A stretch of 64,000 bases of DNA from NCBI RefSeq assembly GCF_047495875.1, contig NC_092459.1:8312965-8376964 (forward strand), written 5' to 3'. Each line of letters begins with the position of its first letter. The first letter of the stretch is position 1. Position numbers and translations under genes: made by a program. Origin of the DNA: Pithys albifrons albifrons. Taxonomy: Eukaryota > Chordata > Aves > Passeriformes > Thamnophilidae. Shown piece by piece: positions 25,101 through 37,110 of the stretch. The notes beneath the pieces were generated by a model. It saw only the letters and a list, made by a program, of their open reading frames with translations, was not told the origin of the DNA and made no database searches.

Positions 25101-27572
25101 GTTGAACTTGCATCCTGAAAGTTAGAGGAGCTTTGCTTTGATATCAGTGCAGGAATTTAGGACCTAAGCTTTCAAGCTTGAAATCCTACAAGCTCAAAAA
25201 AACCTCTTCCTGGGTCAAGAATGGGATATAATTGCAAAACAGTACCACATCTGACCTGAGATAAACCAGAAAATGTCACACTGAATGTGTATTTTCACTT
25301 GCTTCAGGTATTTTACTGGAGATAATATGAAAGCATTGACCTGTCTGCACAAATATTTTGCTCTTTCTGTGACTGTTGGATACACATGGCATCACACTGA
25401 ATGATCAGTTTTGTAGATCCGACCTCTAGTTCACTTGATCAGTTCCCTGATGTTACCTATACGGGACACTTGTTCTTGGAAGGAAAAGGTTGAATATGTA
25501 AAACCAGAAATACATATGGCAGTGTTACTGTATGCAGCATACCTTCTCTATTTCTTTACTTATTTTTCAGAATAGAAAAGACTTGATATTTTCCAGGCAT
25601 TGTGACTGCTCTTCATCTAAGAATCTCAAAGCATTTTAGAAAGATTAAAATTAACCGTCACTCTATATGTATATGCCACGCAAGTTTTATTACAGACAGT
25701 TTACAACAGTGTCATTTAGCATATACAGAGAATCAGTTATGAGGCAGAAAGCTGAAGCAGGGTCAAGTTATCCAATGTCCTAATCTTATCATTAGAAATC
25801 TCTAAAATACAAACAATTCTTGTGGATATGGTTAAAAGTACCACCACCTTCACAGAAAAATCTCAGTGCTTGTCAGCAGATACTATATTGTGGAGCCATT
25901 AGTGGAGACCACTAATAATATGGTTGCTTCTGTAAAAATAGATCAGAGCATTGGAGCTAAACCTCAGGATTGTTCATATTGCCAGGTTGATAAAGGAATT
26001 TCTGCTATCATACTGATAGGTCTGATACCCTTTTCAGTATAAAGCTTTCTTTTGGCATGTATTAAAACAATCACAGTCCACACCAAACAAAGCTGGAATT
26101 TGATGCATAGTCATGCAGTATACAGTCAACTAGTTTAGAACCACTCTGTGACACCTTCTAGTTCCTCTGTTGATCAGCAAAACTGCACAAAGGGTGGACA
26201 TTCGAGTTGGCATAATATTCCTTAGGACCACTGAAAGAGGATTTGAATTGATTTTATTCATATTTTGTTATTGGTATTCAGGAAAATTGGCAATATAATG
26301 AAATAAAGGATAAGACAACCTTATCATCAAGGTCTTAAAGTCCAGGGCCAAGTTATATAATTCTTATTCCAGCACAATGCTGATTGTCTTTGGTACAACT
26401 GTTGAATTATTAGCCTTAGTCTGAGAAGCATAAAACTGTGAATGGGCACCACGACATCCACATTTATCTCATTACAAAAGCCTTAGTGAGTAGGGTTGAT
26501 GTCTGAAGGAAAATAAGATGTGGATTACTATGTTAAAATGATGTGAAATACAGGTCATTTCCAAGCTAACAGATTTTCAAGACCAGAGGTAGCCCTGTAA
26601 ACATCTAACTCTTATTTCCTGAATAACAAAATCCAGAATTCTGCAGATTAACTCATGCGGCGGAAAGAATATTTCCCCCTTTTTCAAAGTCGAGAATTCT
26701 GAGCTCAAAAGCCTATATTAAACTAGACATGGAGGTGATGGGTTTGAGCTTATCCATTTCCTGGAGATCCTGCACAAGAAAAGGTACAGAAATCAATTGT
26801 ATCTTTTCAAGTCTTCTTCCTCAATTGTCTTGTTATAGCAGTGTTTATGATCTGGCCTATATTTATTGCATTCTTCACTAGCATAGGCTTTGCATTCCTG
26901 ACTTGATGTTTGCCATGTGTTGGGCATTACTTGAAATACATAGTTCTGGTTTCCTTTCTCCACAGTCACCGGACAATTAACTGATACAATATAGACAGTT
27001 TTTAAAATTTCATTTCAAGCCATCAATTCTAAAGGTAACATATTGCTAGAGTTTTCATATCAGGAAGATGTCAGTGAAGAAAAGAAAGGAGCAATAAACC
27101 AACTGGCACTGAAATGCAACAAGATTAATAAAATGACATTAGCTGTAACCTGCATTCCTTTTTCTATCCATTTCTCTACATACGTACATATATATTGTCT
27201 TGTGTGTGTATGTGCCTATATATGGATTCTTGCATCTGATGTAGAACCTGAAGAACTAGGTTGCTTTTTTTCCTACATGTGAGATGAGCAGAGCCAAGTT
27301 TCACTGTTTTGGTTTTGTGTGTCCAGGTTTTTCTTGTGGCTATTATTTCTCAGCACCTGTACTTCCACTGCTTCTTGTCTCCTGCAGGAAAGCAGGTCTG
27401 TTCAGTATCGGAGCAGGTAAAGGGAAAGCTGTGCTTGAAGCCACTGCTTTCTATTTGGACAAGCAATAGGTACAAAGTGGACGTTAAACAGGCATCCTGC
27501 TGTGTACCTGATCAGTGTCTGTTTCATGTCTATGATTTTAGTATATTTATTTTATACCTGCTCCAGGAGCTG
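19162..27572. other. Long non-coding stretch
   Basis: No gene or transposon family recognised over about 8.4 kb. Short open frames appear on both strands; the longest (minus, 22272-22769) is listed separately. The region is AT-rich with unremarkable short homopolymers, for example T-runs near 20331-20340. Confidence 0.5.
22272..22769 (-). other. 165-codon open frame, no recognised product
   Basis: This is the longest ATG-to-stop frame in the window. It begins MPWARNFLFCFYLHIFMACC and is Cys-, Phe- and Ser-rich, with no domain, signal peptide pattern or repeat that I recognise. No polyadenylation or promoter signal frames it. One frame of this length is compatible with chance in 64 kb read six ways, so it is recorded only as an unexplained open frame. 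Confidence 0.1.
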
Positions 27573-27630
27573 TTTCTCTCTTTCTTTTTTCTTTTCTTTT
27601 TTTTTTTTTTTTACCTCTCCTTTTTCAAAC
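27573..27630. repeat. Pyrimidine/T-rich tract
   Basis: Runs of T with scattered C, including about sixteen consecutive T (27597-27612), lie 85-140 bp before a solo LTR. The 137-codon frame that crosses it is an artefact of the tract and the LTR start. Confidence 0.8.
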
Positions 27631-27717
27631 ACACACTTTTTCTTCTTTTCCTTAAAAAACCCAGTGAGGGATTAATTTGGCAGATTGTGACTTCCTGGTA
27701 TCTTGCAAGTGCTCTGG

Positions 27718-28245
27718 TGTAATGGTTTGACCCATGGCTTCCTCAGTAACCATTGTATCTAAGGAAGTTACAAGTATTCCACACGTGTCTTCCACGTAGC
27801 AGTGGGGGAGGGGTTTTTTGTTGTGGCCTCTCTTCTTGGCTGAGGAGCTGGAGGGAGGTGGTTGAAGTCTGGTCCCTCCGGTCCCTGGTGTTTCTCCTGT
27901 CCTGGGTGAGATTGTTTCATTCTTGTTCCCCTTCCTTGAGGTTTTTAATTGGGTTTGTTTTGATTCATTCGGTTTCTTTGCGTTGGGTTGGTGTCTTCCC
28001 TATTTTCCGGCTAATCAATCCCCTTTTCTCCCTTCCCCTCTCCCCTGGGGGGTGGGATCCTATGTATTGTGTATACAGTGTGGTTTGTAAATATTAGTAA
28101 ATATATTTTATTCTTTTTATTCAGTTCAGTTTCTTTAGAGTGCATTTCTTTTCAGTTTTTTTTTCCTTTCCTTTGCTGGGAAGGTTCTGGGAGGGGGAAG
28201 GGGGGCCAGTCCAGGGTTGGCAACAGCCAGGCCAAACCTGCGACA
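27718..28245 (+). mobile_element. Solo LTR of an ERVL-like endogenous retrovirus
   Basis: A 528-bp segment starts TGTAATGGTTTGACCC and ends AAACCTGCGACA. The perfect 5-bp duplication TCTGG stands at 27713-27717 and 28246-28250. No internal retroviral sequence is present. The right end is G-rich on the plus strand (GGG, GGGGG, GGGGGG and GGG between 28189 and 28216), a potential G-quadruplex just before the LTR terminus. Its 3' end resembles the reverse-complemented end of the LTR at 50419, so the two are probably related families. The frames inside (27753-28097 and others) are not recognisable proteins. Confidence 0.9.
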
Positions 28246-28250
28246 TCTGG

Positions 28251-30879
28251 TCTAGGAAAATGTAAAGCAAACCTGTATTTCAGTGCCAGCAAAATTTAGA
28301 TGCCATCCCAACTTATATGTTACCACATCTAAAAACTGAAGAACGAGGTTGAAGTGATGGTGCCAGAGATGTTGCTTATCCAATTTTTTGCACAAGGGGA
28401 TCCTTATGAGAAGGACATTTAGGAAAAAGAAATGCTTTTCTTCTGGATGTTTTTATTCTGTCACTTGTCGAAAGGCTTTCTACCATGAAATATAATCATT
28501 TGGGCTGTGCTGAGTAGAATCACAGTTTTTTTCAATGCTGAATGGGTGAATACTAAACTCATGAAAGCACAGTGGTTTACTTGTCTTTCCTCTTCTTTGC
28601 CTCATAAGTCTTTCATGGAAAGTCAACCTGGAAGTGAGGCATCTCTTACTCAGAATATTTTGCAGGTGCTGGTCATTGAACTCTGCTAGAATGGGACTGG
28701 TGAGACTGGTGGGCTCCCACGACTTTTGTCCAGTGTGGGTGTAGATCCTGCATTCTCTCCTTTGCTTGGGCAGGTCTGGGTTGAGTTACATGCTGCACTG
28801 GTTGGAGCAGTCTATTGTCAGCGTTATGTCAAGGAGCTTCTACCACCCTTAACAAAGCAGCCTCTTTGTGGGACTGAGTCAGAGTTGGTCTCTGCAGCCT
28901 CAGTGGCATCGCACTCTGCCCTCTCTGAGCTAGTCCCATCCAGAGGACACAACAGAAAATTTACAAACAGAACATATGCATTTCATCAAGGGGATTGGGG
29001 TTGTTTATCTGAATAGACATATCTAAATCTTGTTTGATAGATTGGACTCAGTTCTCCAATCTGGGCACATGATTTGAACTCAAATTTAAGATTCTTAAAG
29101 AAGCAGTTTGCATAAAACAAGTGACAAATTTCCCTATGTAATTATAGAAGGGAGGTGGGTGCCTTTTAGGTGATGCCTAAAATTCCTGCAAAAGACTCTC
29201 AAAACAACATTAGTGGAGATAGATAGACAAGATAGCCCTTTATTGAAAGCTTTCAAGGTGCACATAAAAGGTATGTGCATGCATGTCCATTTGATGTTAG
29301 TTTTCATAACTTTCAGTGATTAACATACATAATATCTCTAACCAACCTGTGGTACCCATTTCCCCTGGTGCCCACCCTCAGAACTCCTCCAAACAGCCCC
29401 TTGGAGCCCCTCCAAGGGCTTTGAACTTGCTCCTATTTTGACTACAAGCTATATTGTTGTCTCAGTTTGAGTTCTTGCAGGTGTTCTTCAAAAAAAAGAT
29501 GTCCTTGGTAATGTGATAATAAAGTTCAAAAACGTGTGAGAAAATTGCTAAATACCACCAAAATGTGAGTAAGCTAGGAAAACTTATTCAGCTAATATAG
29601 TTCTATAAAAATCTACAAAATACCCACTAAAATCCCTAGGCATTGCATGGATGGTGATTTTCTTTGCCTTATTTAACTGATAGACATTGATGAACATAGC
29701 AGGGAAAGAGGAGGCTACAGCTGGGAAAGATTATTTGCTAATATTTTTCATCTTGCAACTTGTGACTTCTCTGTTGTGATCATAAGAAAGTCCCTTGCAT
29801 GCTCTGTGTTCTGTTGAGATACTCCCAAGGGTAACAACAGTTCTAAATATGTCTTTTTAAATTATATTGTCACCTTTGTACTGGATACTAGGCTGAATGT
29901 TCCATGTTTGCTTCCAAGCACAAATTTCATTCGTAACTGATTTGTACTGGATTTAATCAGTGACCTCGGAACTTCACCAACAGGCTTCTCAGCTATTCCA
30001 GCTAGATCTGGTTTTAACCAAGTTTTATTAATACTAATTGGGGATGCCATTTAAATATCCAGATAGGATGCTAATTAAAAAGGCATTGTTTTGGCTGATC
30101 TCACAGTAATTTTTATGATTTCTGACTCCGATTTCATTCTCTCAGATTGTCACTTAAAATATTTCAAGATGCATCTTCTGCAGTATGTCAGATCCATATA
30201 TGACAATGAAATTGTTCCAACTCATACAAGAAGTTGGGGAAAAAATCCAACTACATTCCAGTACTTCAGAAAGTTCCAAATTTTGATTAATTTGAATATA
30301 GGGATCACTCTCACAAAAGATAAATTCAACTTCAAAAATGTTTACTGCCATAAAATTAATTAGATTCTAGAAGAAAAAATTTTGTTTCTAGTCAATGTAT
30401 ATATTTATATATATTTAATCATGTATGTAAAAAAAGGAGTACAACTTTCATCATGTTTTTTATCACAAATTAAACCCACACTTTGAAGATGATGAAAATA
30501 TTTTCTGTTGGCGTAATCAGATTATCAGTTTGTAATATGCTCACAGCAAATACAGGCAACAGATATACTGACTTCCAATTTACAGATTATTGCAAAACAA
30601 AACTCAAAATCTGTGATTGAGAGCATAGGAAAAAAAGGACCAGATCCTTTCATGCATTGCTTGCTTGTAATCCCACTGACATGAAGAAGTGTGGACATGA
30701 ATAAATGGGGAAGAGCTTGGCCCAGGACATGGCAAATAATTGATAGGAAATGCTGAGTTCATTTAAATTTTCTGGGACATGAACATTATCTTATGGAAGT
30801 AAAAGTGGTTGAAGGACTATAAACAAAAACAGAGGACAAAATATTATAGTATATATTTGTGGGAAGATCTTTTCCTAGT
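28251..30879. other. Non-coding sequence
   Basis: No gene or transposon recognised. A perfect hairpin with 9-bp arms and a 3-nt loop (CCCTTGGAG / CTCCAAGGG) occurs near 29399-29419. A 96-codon frame at 28726-29016 has no recognisable domain. Confidence 0.5.
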
Positions 30880-32060
30880 GAGGTACTTCAGGGATCAATA
30901 TGCAGTATGTTTTTATTTAACATTTTCACTAATGATCTAGGAGAAGTAAGTCACTCATTAACGAAAGTCCCCTATGATGAATGAGAGGGTGGAATTGCAA
31001 AAGGTGATGAAAAATAGATAGTACAATGGAACCTGGATACAAATCCAAGGCTCCCATTGACTTCAATAAGTTTTGGAGCATATCAGCCGAGATGCTGGAG
31101 AGATGGACAGGAAGAATGACAAAATGAAATTCATCTTGGAAGACATACAAAGACATCATGTGAAAATTTATCTTAGACCTAATATTCAAAGAGAGCCAGA
31201 ACCACAGAGAGCCGTATTATGAGTTTGCAATGCATTCAAGCAAGGAAAATAATATGGATACAATTTGAAGTTTATGTCTTCAAAAGGGAGGTACCATTTT
31301 CTTATGCTAGACACTGTGGAATATTACTAGGACAAGTAACAAGGGAACCAAGGAATAGTTTATAAAAGATTAAAAATGTGCATATGAATGAAACAATGAT
31401 ACAGTCACCCCTAGAGCAATGAGATATTGAGGAATAGGTACTTACCATGACATTACAGTATCCTGGGCTGCAGCAGCAGCAGGGCCAGCAGGCTGAGAGA
31501 CATGATCCTGCCCCTCTACTCTGCATTTGTGAGACCTCATCTGGATTGCTGCATCCAACTCTGGGGTCCTCAGCACAAGGAAGACATGGATCTGTTGTGG
31601 TGGTTCCAGGGGGGGCAGCGACGATGATCAGAGGGATCAAGCACCTCTCCCATGGAGACAGCCTAAGAGAGCTAAGGCAATTCTGCCTGAAGAAGAGACA
31701 GCGCCTGGGAGATCTTATAGTGCCTTCTAGTTCCTAAAGAGGACTTTTGAAAATGAGGGAATGGGAATTTTTACAACGGCAGATTGTGAGAGGCAAGGGT
31801 CAATGATTTTGAACTGAGAGGGCAGATTTAGATTACATGTTAGGAAGAAATTCTTTACTGCGAGGTTGATGAGGCGCTGGAACAGGTTGCCCAGAGAAGG
31901 TGTGGATGCCCTATCCCTGTAATGTTCAAGGCCAGGTTGGATGGGGCTCTGAGCAACGAGGTGTAAGCAAATGGCACCCCTGCCCATGGCAGGGGAGATG
32001 GAACTAGATGATCTTTGATGTCTCATCCAACCCAAACTATTTTATGACTCTATGATTCTA
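30880..32060 (+). mobile_element. Long, old CR1 LINE copy (RT C-terminus and tail)
   Basis: In the plus direction 'cttcagggatcaatatgcag...tttaacattttcactaatga' translates as a decayed QGS...LFNIFxNDL reverse-transcriptase motif. Around 31450-31570 the frame reads LGCSSSRASRLRDMILPLYS followed by an AFVRPHLDCCIQLW-like run, which matches the CR1 ORF2 C-terminal region. The CR1 3' region follows ('aggaagaaattctttactgc', 'aggttggatggggctctgag') and the element ends with a degraded tail repeat (ATGACTCTATGATTCT) at about 32060. Several stops and shifts break the frame, so it is inactive. The middle, about 31000-31440, is the least certain part. Confidence 0.75.
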
Positions 32061-34769
32061 AAATATATATTCCAAAGTGAAGCAAGAACAAACAGATCCC
32101 AAAAATACCTTTAAAATTGTTCCTATGTTGAAGTTAGCTGTTCTCTGAGGGGGCACTGACAGTACTCAACCCTCTTTCAGGCTAGAATATTCAGTGATAT
32201 TGGACTGTAATTGTCACAGTGCTATTAGAAAGATATTATTTAAAAATAATTTGTACTATTATTTTAAATAGATATGCCACATCTATTTCTGTATTTTTAA
32301 AACTATTCTTGTGGCCAATCTCATGAAAATTTTCTGGACATTAATGATTTTAATGATACTTGGTCAAAATTATCAGTGGAGGAATATTACTCAGGTGTAT
32401 TTATAAGTGACAGAATAATTTTATCACAGAAGGTGAAGTTAGGCATGTTAGGACAGATTTTAAGAGTGCATAAATAATACTAAAATTTCATAAATCTTAT
32501 TAGATGCCTTTGTTAGTTAACCCTCAATGACTATCTCAAACTCACAAGGAAATAATGATGGGAAACTGAGGAAATGAATAAAACTCTACAAGTTTATAGG
32601 GTTGTCATAAGTATAAAAGATCTCTAAACAAATTTTTACCAGGCAGCTTCATTCTTCCACTGCTATAGACCAACAGAGATCCACCAAATAAAAACCTGAA
32701 AATCTGACAGATTTTGCTGGTGACCTACTCAGGTTGTATCTTTACTTATGCTATGATTCAGAAAAGCACTCAGACATATTCTTCAGTTTAAATTTAAGCA
32801 AATGCTGATTTTTACTGTTCTGGGATGCAAAATTCATGATTTCATATTATGCAGACTCAACACTGCATATAAAAATGTAAGAATTCTTTTCAAACATTTT
32901 CTGAACATTGTTCTATATTAGCCAGAAACAAAATAAATCTGGATGGAATAATGTGTTTTGGAAACTTTTTATTCCCTCTAACATCAAGTGGAATTTGTTT
33001 TAAAAGGTACAAATATTTTAAAGGTATAAAAATGTGTGATAGAGATTGGGAAACACAGGTATAACTGGATTCCTTTTGCTAATATACCCTTGCAAATCAG
33101 AAGCAGCTCTACTGGAATTTAACTATTAGGAAACCAAAAGATCAGGATCACACCACTAGTTTCTTCTTTGAATGAATTTAGAATTTCTGTCATGCTGTCT
33201 GAAATTTACTAAAAGCAAGACCCTTTTATATAATTCTGTCACTGTGAAATCATCTAAAGAACTATTTAAATCATGTGGTCGCATCATTTTAATATCCTTC
33301 TTCGCACTAGGGTTTTTTCAAGCCAGCTGAGGTGACATCCACATTCCATGGAAGGCTGTCCACAAGTCCCACTCCTTAGCTCTCTGTGAGCCAGTGCAGG
33401 TCACCAGGGAGCAGGTGGTGCTGTCCAGGTGGCAATGTCCAAATAAATAAGCTCTGCTTCCTGCCCCTCAGCCAAAGGTCTGTCAGGGAAACTTTTTCCC
33501 TCAAGCTGGAGAATCTCTGCACCATACACCACTGCTTCCTGAGGCTGCATCTTCAGTGTCAACAATATTAGTCCAGTAGAGTGCAAAGGACCAATAACAA
33601 ACACAAATGGGCATACATTAGTAAAATAAGAGGAAACTATTCACTGATGTGGAAAAGCAGTTATTTGGTGAAGCTTTTATTGGTCTTTGAAGAGCTTTTT
33701 CTCTCAGGCCACTGCAATTGCTAACACATGGGTGTTAACAGTGATGTAAACTGTATTTCACGTGACCTTTTCTCTGCACCAAATGAGCCAAAAGTCCTCA
33801 GGAAAAAAACCAGTATTTATAGAATTTATATTTATATATAGATTGTGCACAGTAATTAATAAGAATCTCTCTCTTACATGTGAAGTGACATGTCAAAGAT
33901 GGAGCTACATTCTTTATGGTTTGTTTTGAAGCTAAGCAAATGACATACAATAAAAGTTTTCAAATTATTTTTTTTCTTTTTATCCAGAGATATCAGTAAG
34001 CAGATTTTTCTCTACTTAAATTATTTGTTATGAAACCTTGCTGTGTAAATTCACATTTTCTCGCAATGTAAAGCTGCCTTTGGTTGGAATCACCTTATCT
34101 GTTTTTATTCCTTAAAAATTTCTATATAGAGATCCATCCACAATATTTTAAAATTTAATTTCCATGACTGCTCACTGTACTCGATCAGTGATGCTACCAA
34201 CATCCAATGATTTGAAAATATACTTGAAATTCATGATTTGATGACAAAATAAGATGATTTTGCTGTTGAATAAGTTTAGGAAAAAAGCCTAGAAAGGCAG
34301 CAAACACTACTGCCAGTGTTACAGTGATGAGGACATCACAGGTGCCTTGATTACCCAGGCAGATGAGAATAAGTTTACTCCATACCTCTGAAGTAAGAAT
34401 TGGCTCTGTCATACAGTAAGTGATCCTTTACTCTCTTTGAATAATCACACATTGCAATGAGTCAGAGCTATAAAACTGTGACTTTCTACTTTACATTCAA
34501 ACACAGAATGGTTTTCTTCCCAAAGCAAATCAGTTTATGATGATTAACTTCTTTCAACAGGCCAAAATGTCGTGTGCAAGAAGTAAAAAAGTATTTTTTT
34601 TATTTGAAACAACATTTCCAACGCCTGGTGTAAACTGAAGAGTTTTTCATGGAAATGAAGTCCATCTACTTATTGTTAAAAATCCAACAGTGGTTTTTGT
34701 ACAGGAAAGGTTGTCTCTCCTGATTGTTTTGATATTCTGTGAGATTACATTCACATCTTCTAAAAGCAA
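32061..34769. other. Non-coding sequence
   Basis: No gene or transposon recognised. A moderately GC-richer patch at 33320-33590 may be an unidentified old repeat or single-copy sequence. Confidence 0.5.
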
Positions 34770-35031
34770 CCCTGATGTTGGAGATGGGGACTATATGGAC
34801 ATGGAAGAATGGAGGAGGACGAGGGATCGCCGAACGGAGTTCGACGTGTGGAAGGTCCAGGAAGGCCCTGAAGAACCCGGACAATGACACTACAATACGG
34901 ACTTTCTAAATCCCCAGTTTTATCCCCAGTTTTTATTAAAATAAAGATGTCTACTGCTCTCCCAGTTCCAGAACCTTCCCCCAGGCAGGCAGGTGCCTAG
35001 CAACAAGAGAACAGCTACCATTGGCCAGCTC

Positions 35032-35046
35032 CCTCTAGGGGGCAGC
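35032..35046 (+). promoter_or_regulatory. CTCF-like motif inside the ERVK-like LTR
   Basis: CCTCTAGGGGGCAGC matches the CTCF core CCASYAGRKGGCRS except for T at the third position. It lies in U3, about 130 bp before the TATA box. Retroelement-borne CTCF sites are known in vertebrates; whether this copy is bound cannot be told from sequence. Confidence 0.4.
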
Positions 35047-35120
35047 CCTGGCCCTGCCTGTCACCAGTCCACGCCCAAGTTCACTCCCTCCTAGTTTGCC
35101 TACCCTATGGGCTGAGGTGG

Positions 35121-35205
35121 ATTTGCATGCTCCGCCTCAGCTCCACCCCTTTTCCAGAACCTTCCCTACCCCAAGTTATATAAACCCCTGTTTTCCCCCA
35201 ATAAA
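35121..35205 (+). promoter_or_regulatory. LTR core promoter and poly(A) signal
   Basis: Octamer ATTTGCAT (35121-35128) is followed by a GC-rich CTCCGCC, a TATATAAA box (35177-35184) and AATAAA (35200-35205). Transcription would be expected to start at about 35205-35215. Confidence 0.65.
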
Positions 35206-35395
35206 GTTGGATCAGCCTAGATCTTCGGATCAGGTCAGACCATCCTTCGCTCCTTGGTGTTTGTTCTCAGCTCGCGCGAGGCAAACCATACCTTGGGTCA
35301 AGGGATAGCCGCGAACGACAGCTCAGCAGGCAGTCTGCGAACCCCGTCGCTGGTCTGGTCCCTTCCCGAAAGAGACCAAGGCTGCGACACCCTGA

Positions 35396-37007
35396 GTTTT
35401 CATCTTGTTTCAGTATTGCCCCTTCTCTACTTTACATCAAAGCTCTTACATGGTTTTCCTGTTTATTGTTAAAAAGTCATTGCTGTGCACCTCAAAGACT
35501 GCAGTTCTGGGATATTAGATTGATAGCAAACCAGCTTTCTAAGAATGAATGTCTTATTCTGTCAGATAATACAGTTCAGCCTGTAAAATTGAACAGATAC
35601 CATGTATATATGCAGTAGTTAATGATTTATTAAATTGTATTTAATTGCTCTGAATAAAACAGTGTAAATTCCTATGTGGTCAATGTCAAAATATGGAGCC
35701 TAATGAATGAAAAACTGCTATTTGTATGTCTAGCTAAATCCACTGCATTTCTAGTGCCTGTATAATTATCACCAGTCTATTTGCATCACATGCACAGATG
35801 ATTGTCAGTATATTCTTTCTCAGATTAAATTTTATTCTTAACATGTGAGGATTCTTCACCTAACTGAATATTGCTCACAAAGACATCAGAGAGTCTCTGA
35901 CATACGTTATGATCCCCTTTGTGCAGTATTCTGAAAAAGGTTATATATCAATGTTATTCTTGAAAGCCCAGAGGCTGATTTGGGTTTCAGCTAAGAAGTT
36001 GTGCTGAGAGTGGTGCCAGAATTGCCAGATTTTGAGATTTTAGAAATATATCTGATCTTCATTATTTGTTATAAATTCTCAATGATGACAAATTACTTTA
36101 GCAAATACCATAAATACTTAATACACTGGTGATATTAGCCCATTTATAATAAATACTAAGAGTGGAGTTATTTTGCAGATGATTTAGAGTAATCTCTCTG
36201 GCAACCAAACAAACTGGAAAGCATTTTTTAACATACAGTTCTGTTAATACATACTATGGCTTGCTTCATGATTAATAACTTAGTGCTTCTCATCGGATAC
36301 ATGAAATGTAGTAAAAATAAATAAAACCATAAAACAATTAAGGGTATTTGTACTCACTGATTCGTTCCTGTTTATGAATATACAGTGTTAGTATAAACAG
36401 ACAGGGGGTCCTCACTTTATCCTTTTATCATTTCCAAATGTTGTTATAAGATTGTAACCCCACTGAAAACAAACAAAACAGCATGTCATGTAAATGTAAC
36501 TTCAGTCTAACATTGTGTTAGGTCAACTCGGCTTTGAGAAATTTGTGGCTTTTTCAACTGTTACTTTTGCTGGAAAGTTCTGTTTGCAAATGTCAAGGAT
36601 ATCACTTTAAAATCCAAACAAGAAAACCTTATGTGCAAAAGTTGCAGAAATGGTATTTACTGAAGAGAGTTAGTAAATTTTTTGTAAGACCTTTCATTTT
36701 ATCAGGATATTTATTTAATGAAGGAAACTTGAATTCATAAAAAGATTCTATGCATATTCTCATGTAAACTCCCCAAACCAGGCCCTTTGTATTAAGAAAA
36801 ATGTATTCTCAGAACATTTTCATTTCAGTGAATGTTACCCTACCTTTAAAATATAAGCTCGCTCACCAGTGGTGCTATACTTCTTCACTTCCTAATTAAC
36901 AGAACACAAGAAGCATTTCCATGAAGAGGGCTGAGAGCACAAATCTATGGGCAAACATAGCAGGGGCATGAAGCAGCCTGCAAGAAAGTGACAAGGTAAA
37001 CTGAGAG
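35396..37007. other. Non-coding sequence
   Basis: No gene or repeat family recognised. AT-rich, with short chance frames only. Confidence 0.55.
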
Positions 37008-37110
37008 TCATACAATAGAGTTGGAAGGGACCTTAAACAGCATCTACTTCCAATCCCCCTGCCACATGCAGGGATGATTTTCTCTAGATCAGGTTGCTCA
37101 CGTATGATGC
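37008..37110 (-). mobile_element. CR1 LINE 3'-end fragment
   Basis: The plus strand reads 'tcatacaatagagttggaag', then 'ggaccttaaacagcatctac' and 'ccccctgccacatgcaggga', the reverse complement of a CR1 3' terminus. Similarity fades after 'caggttgctcac', so only about 100 bp are confidently CR1. Confidence 0.75.

Larger units (their letters stand above)
34776..35389 (+). mobile_element. Solo LTR of an ERVK-like endogenous retrovirus
   Basis: A 614-bp segment starts TGTTGGAGATGG and ends AAGGCTGCGACA. The perfect 6-bp duplication CCCTGA (34770-34775 and 35390-35395) points to a class II (ERVK-like) integrase. Signals read on the plus strand: inverted CCAAT (ATTGG, about 35020), CTCF-like site at 35032, octamer ATTTGCAT at 35121-35128, TATATAAA at 35177-35184 and AATAAA at 35200-35205. 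The AATAAA lies only 16 bp after the TATA, upstream of any expected start, so it belongs to U3 and R must be short, as in alpharetroviral and some betaretroviral LTRs. The first 112 bp form a CpG-rich open frame ending at 34887. No internal region is attached. Confidence 0.92.

Noticed and set aside
27309..27722. 137-codon plus-strand frame
   Set aside because: Runs through a T-rich tract (Phe-rich) and stops just inside an LTR; no protein character.
31302..31640. 112-codon Cys-rich minus-strand frame
   Set aside because: It is the antisense of the CR1 ORF2 C-terminus and not a gene.
34690..34775. Upstream part of the frame entering the ERVK-like LTR, possible viral gene
   Set aside because: It is host sequence before the target-site duplication, so continuity across the junction is accidental.
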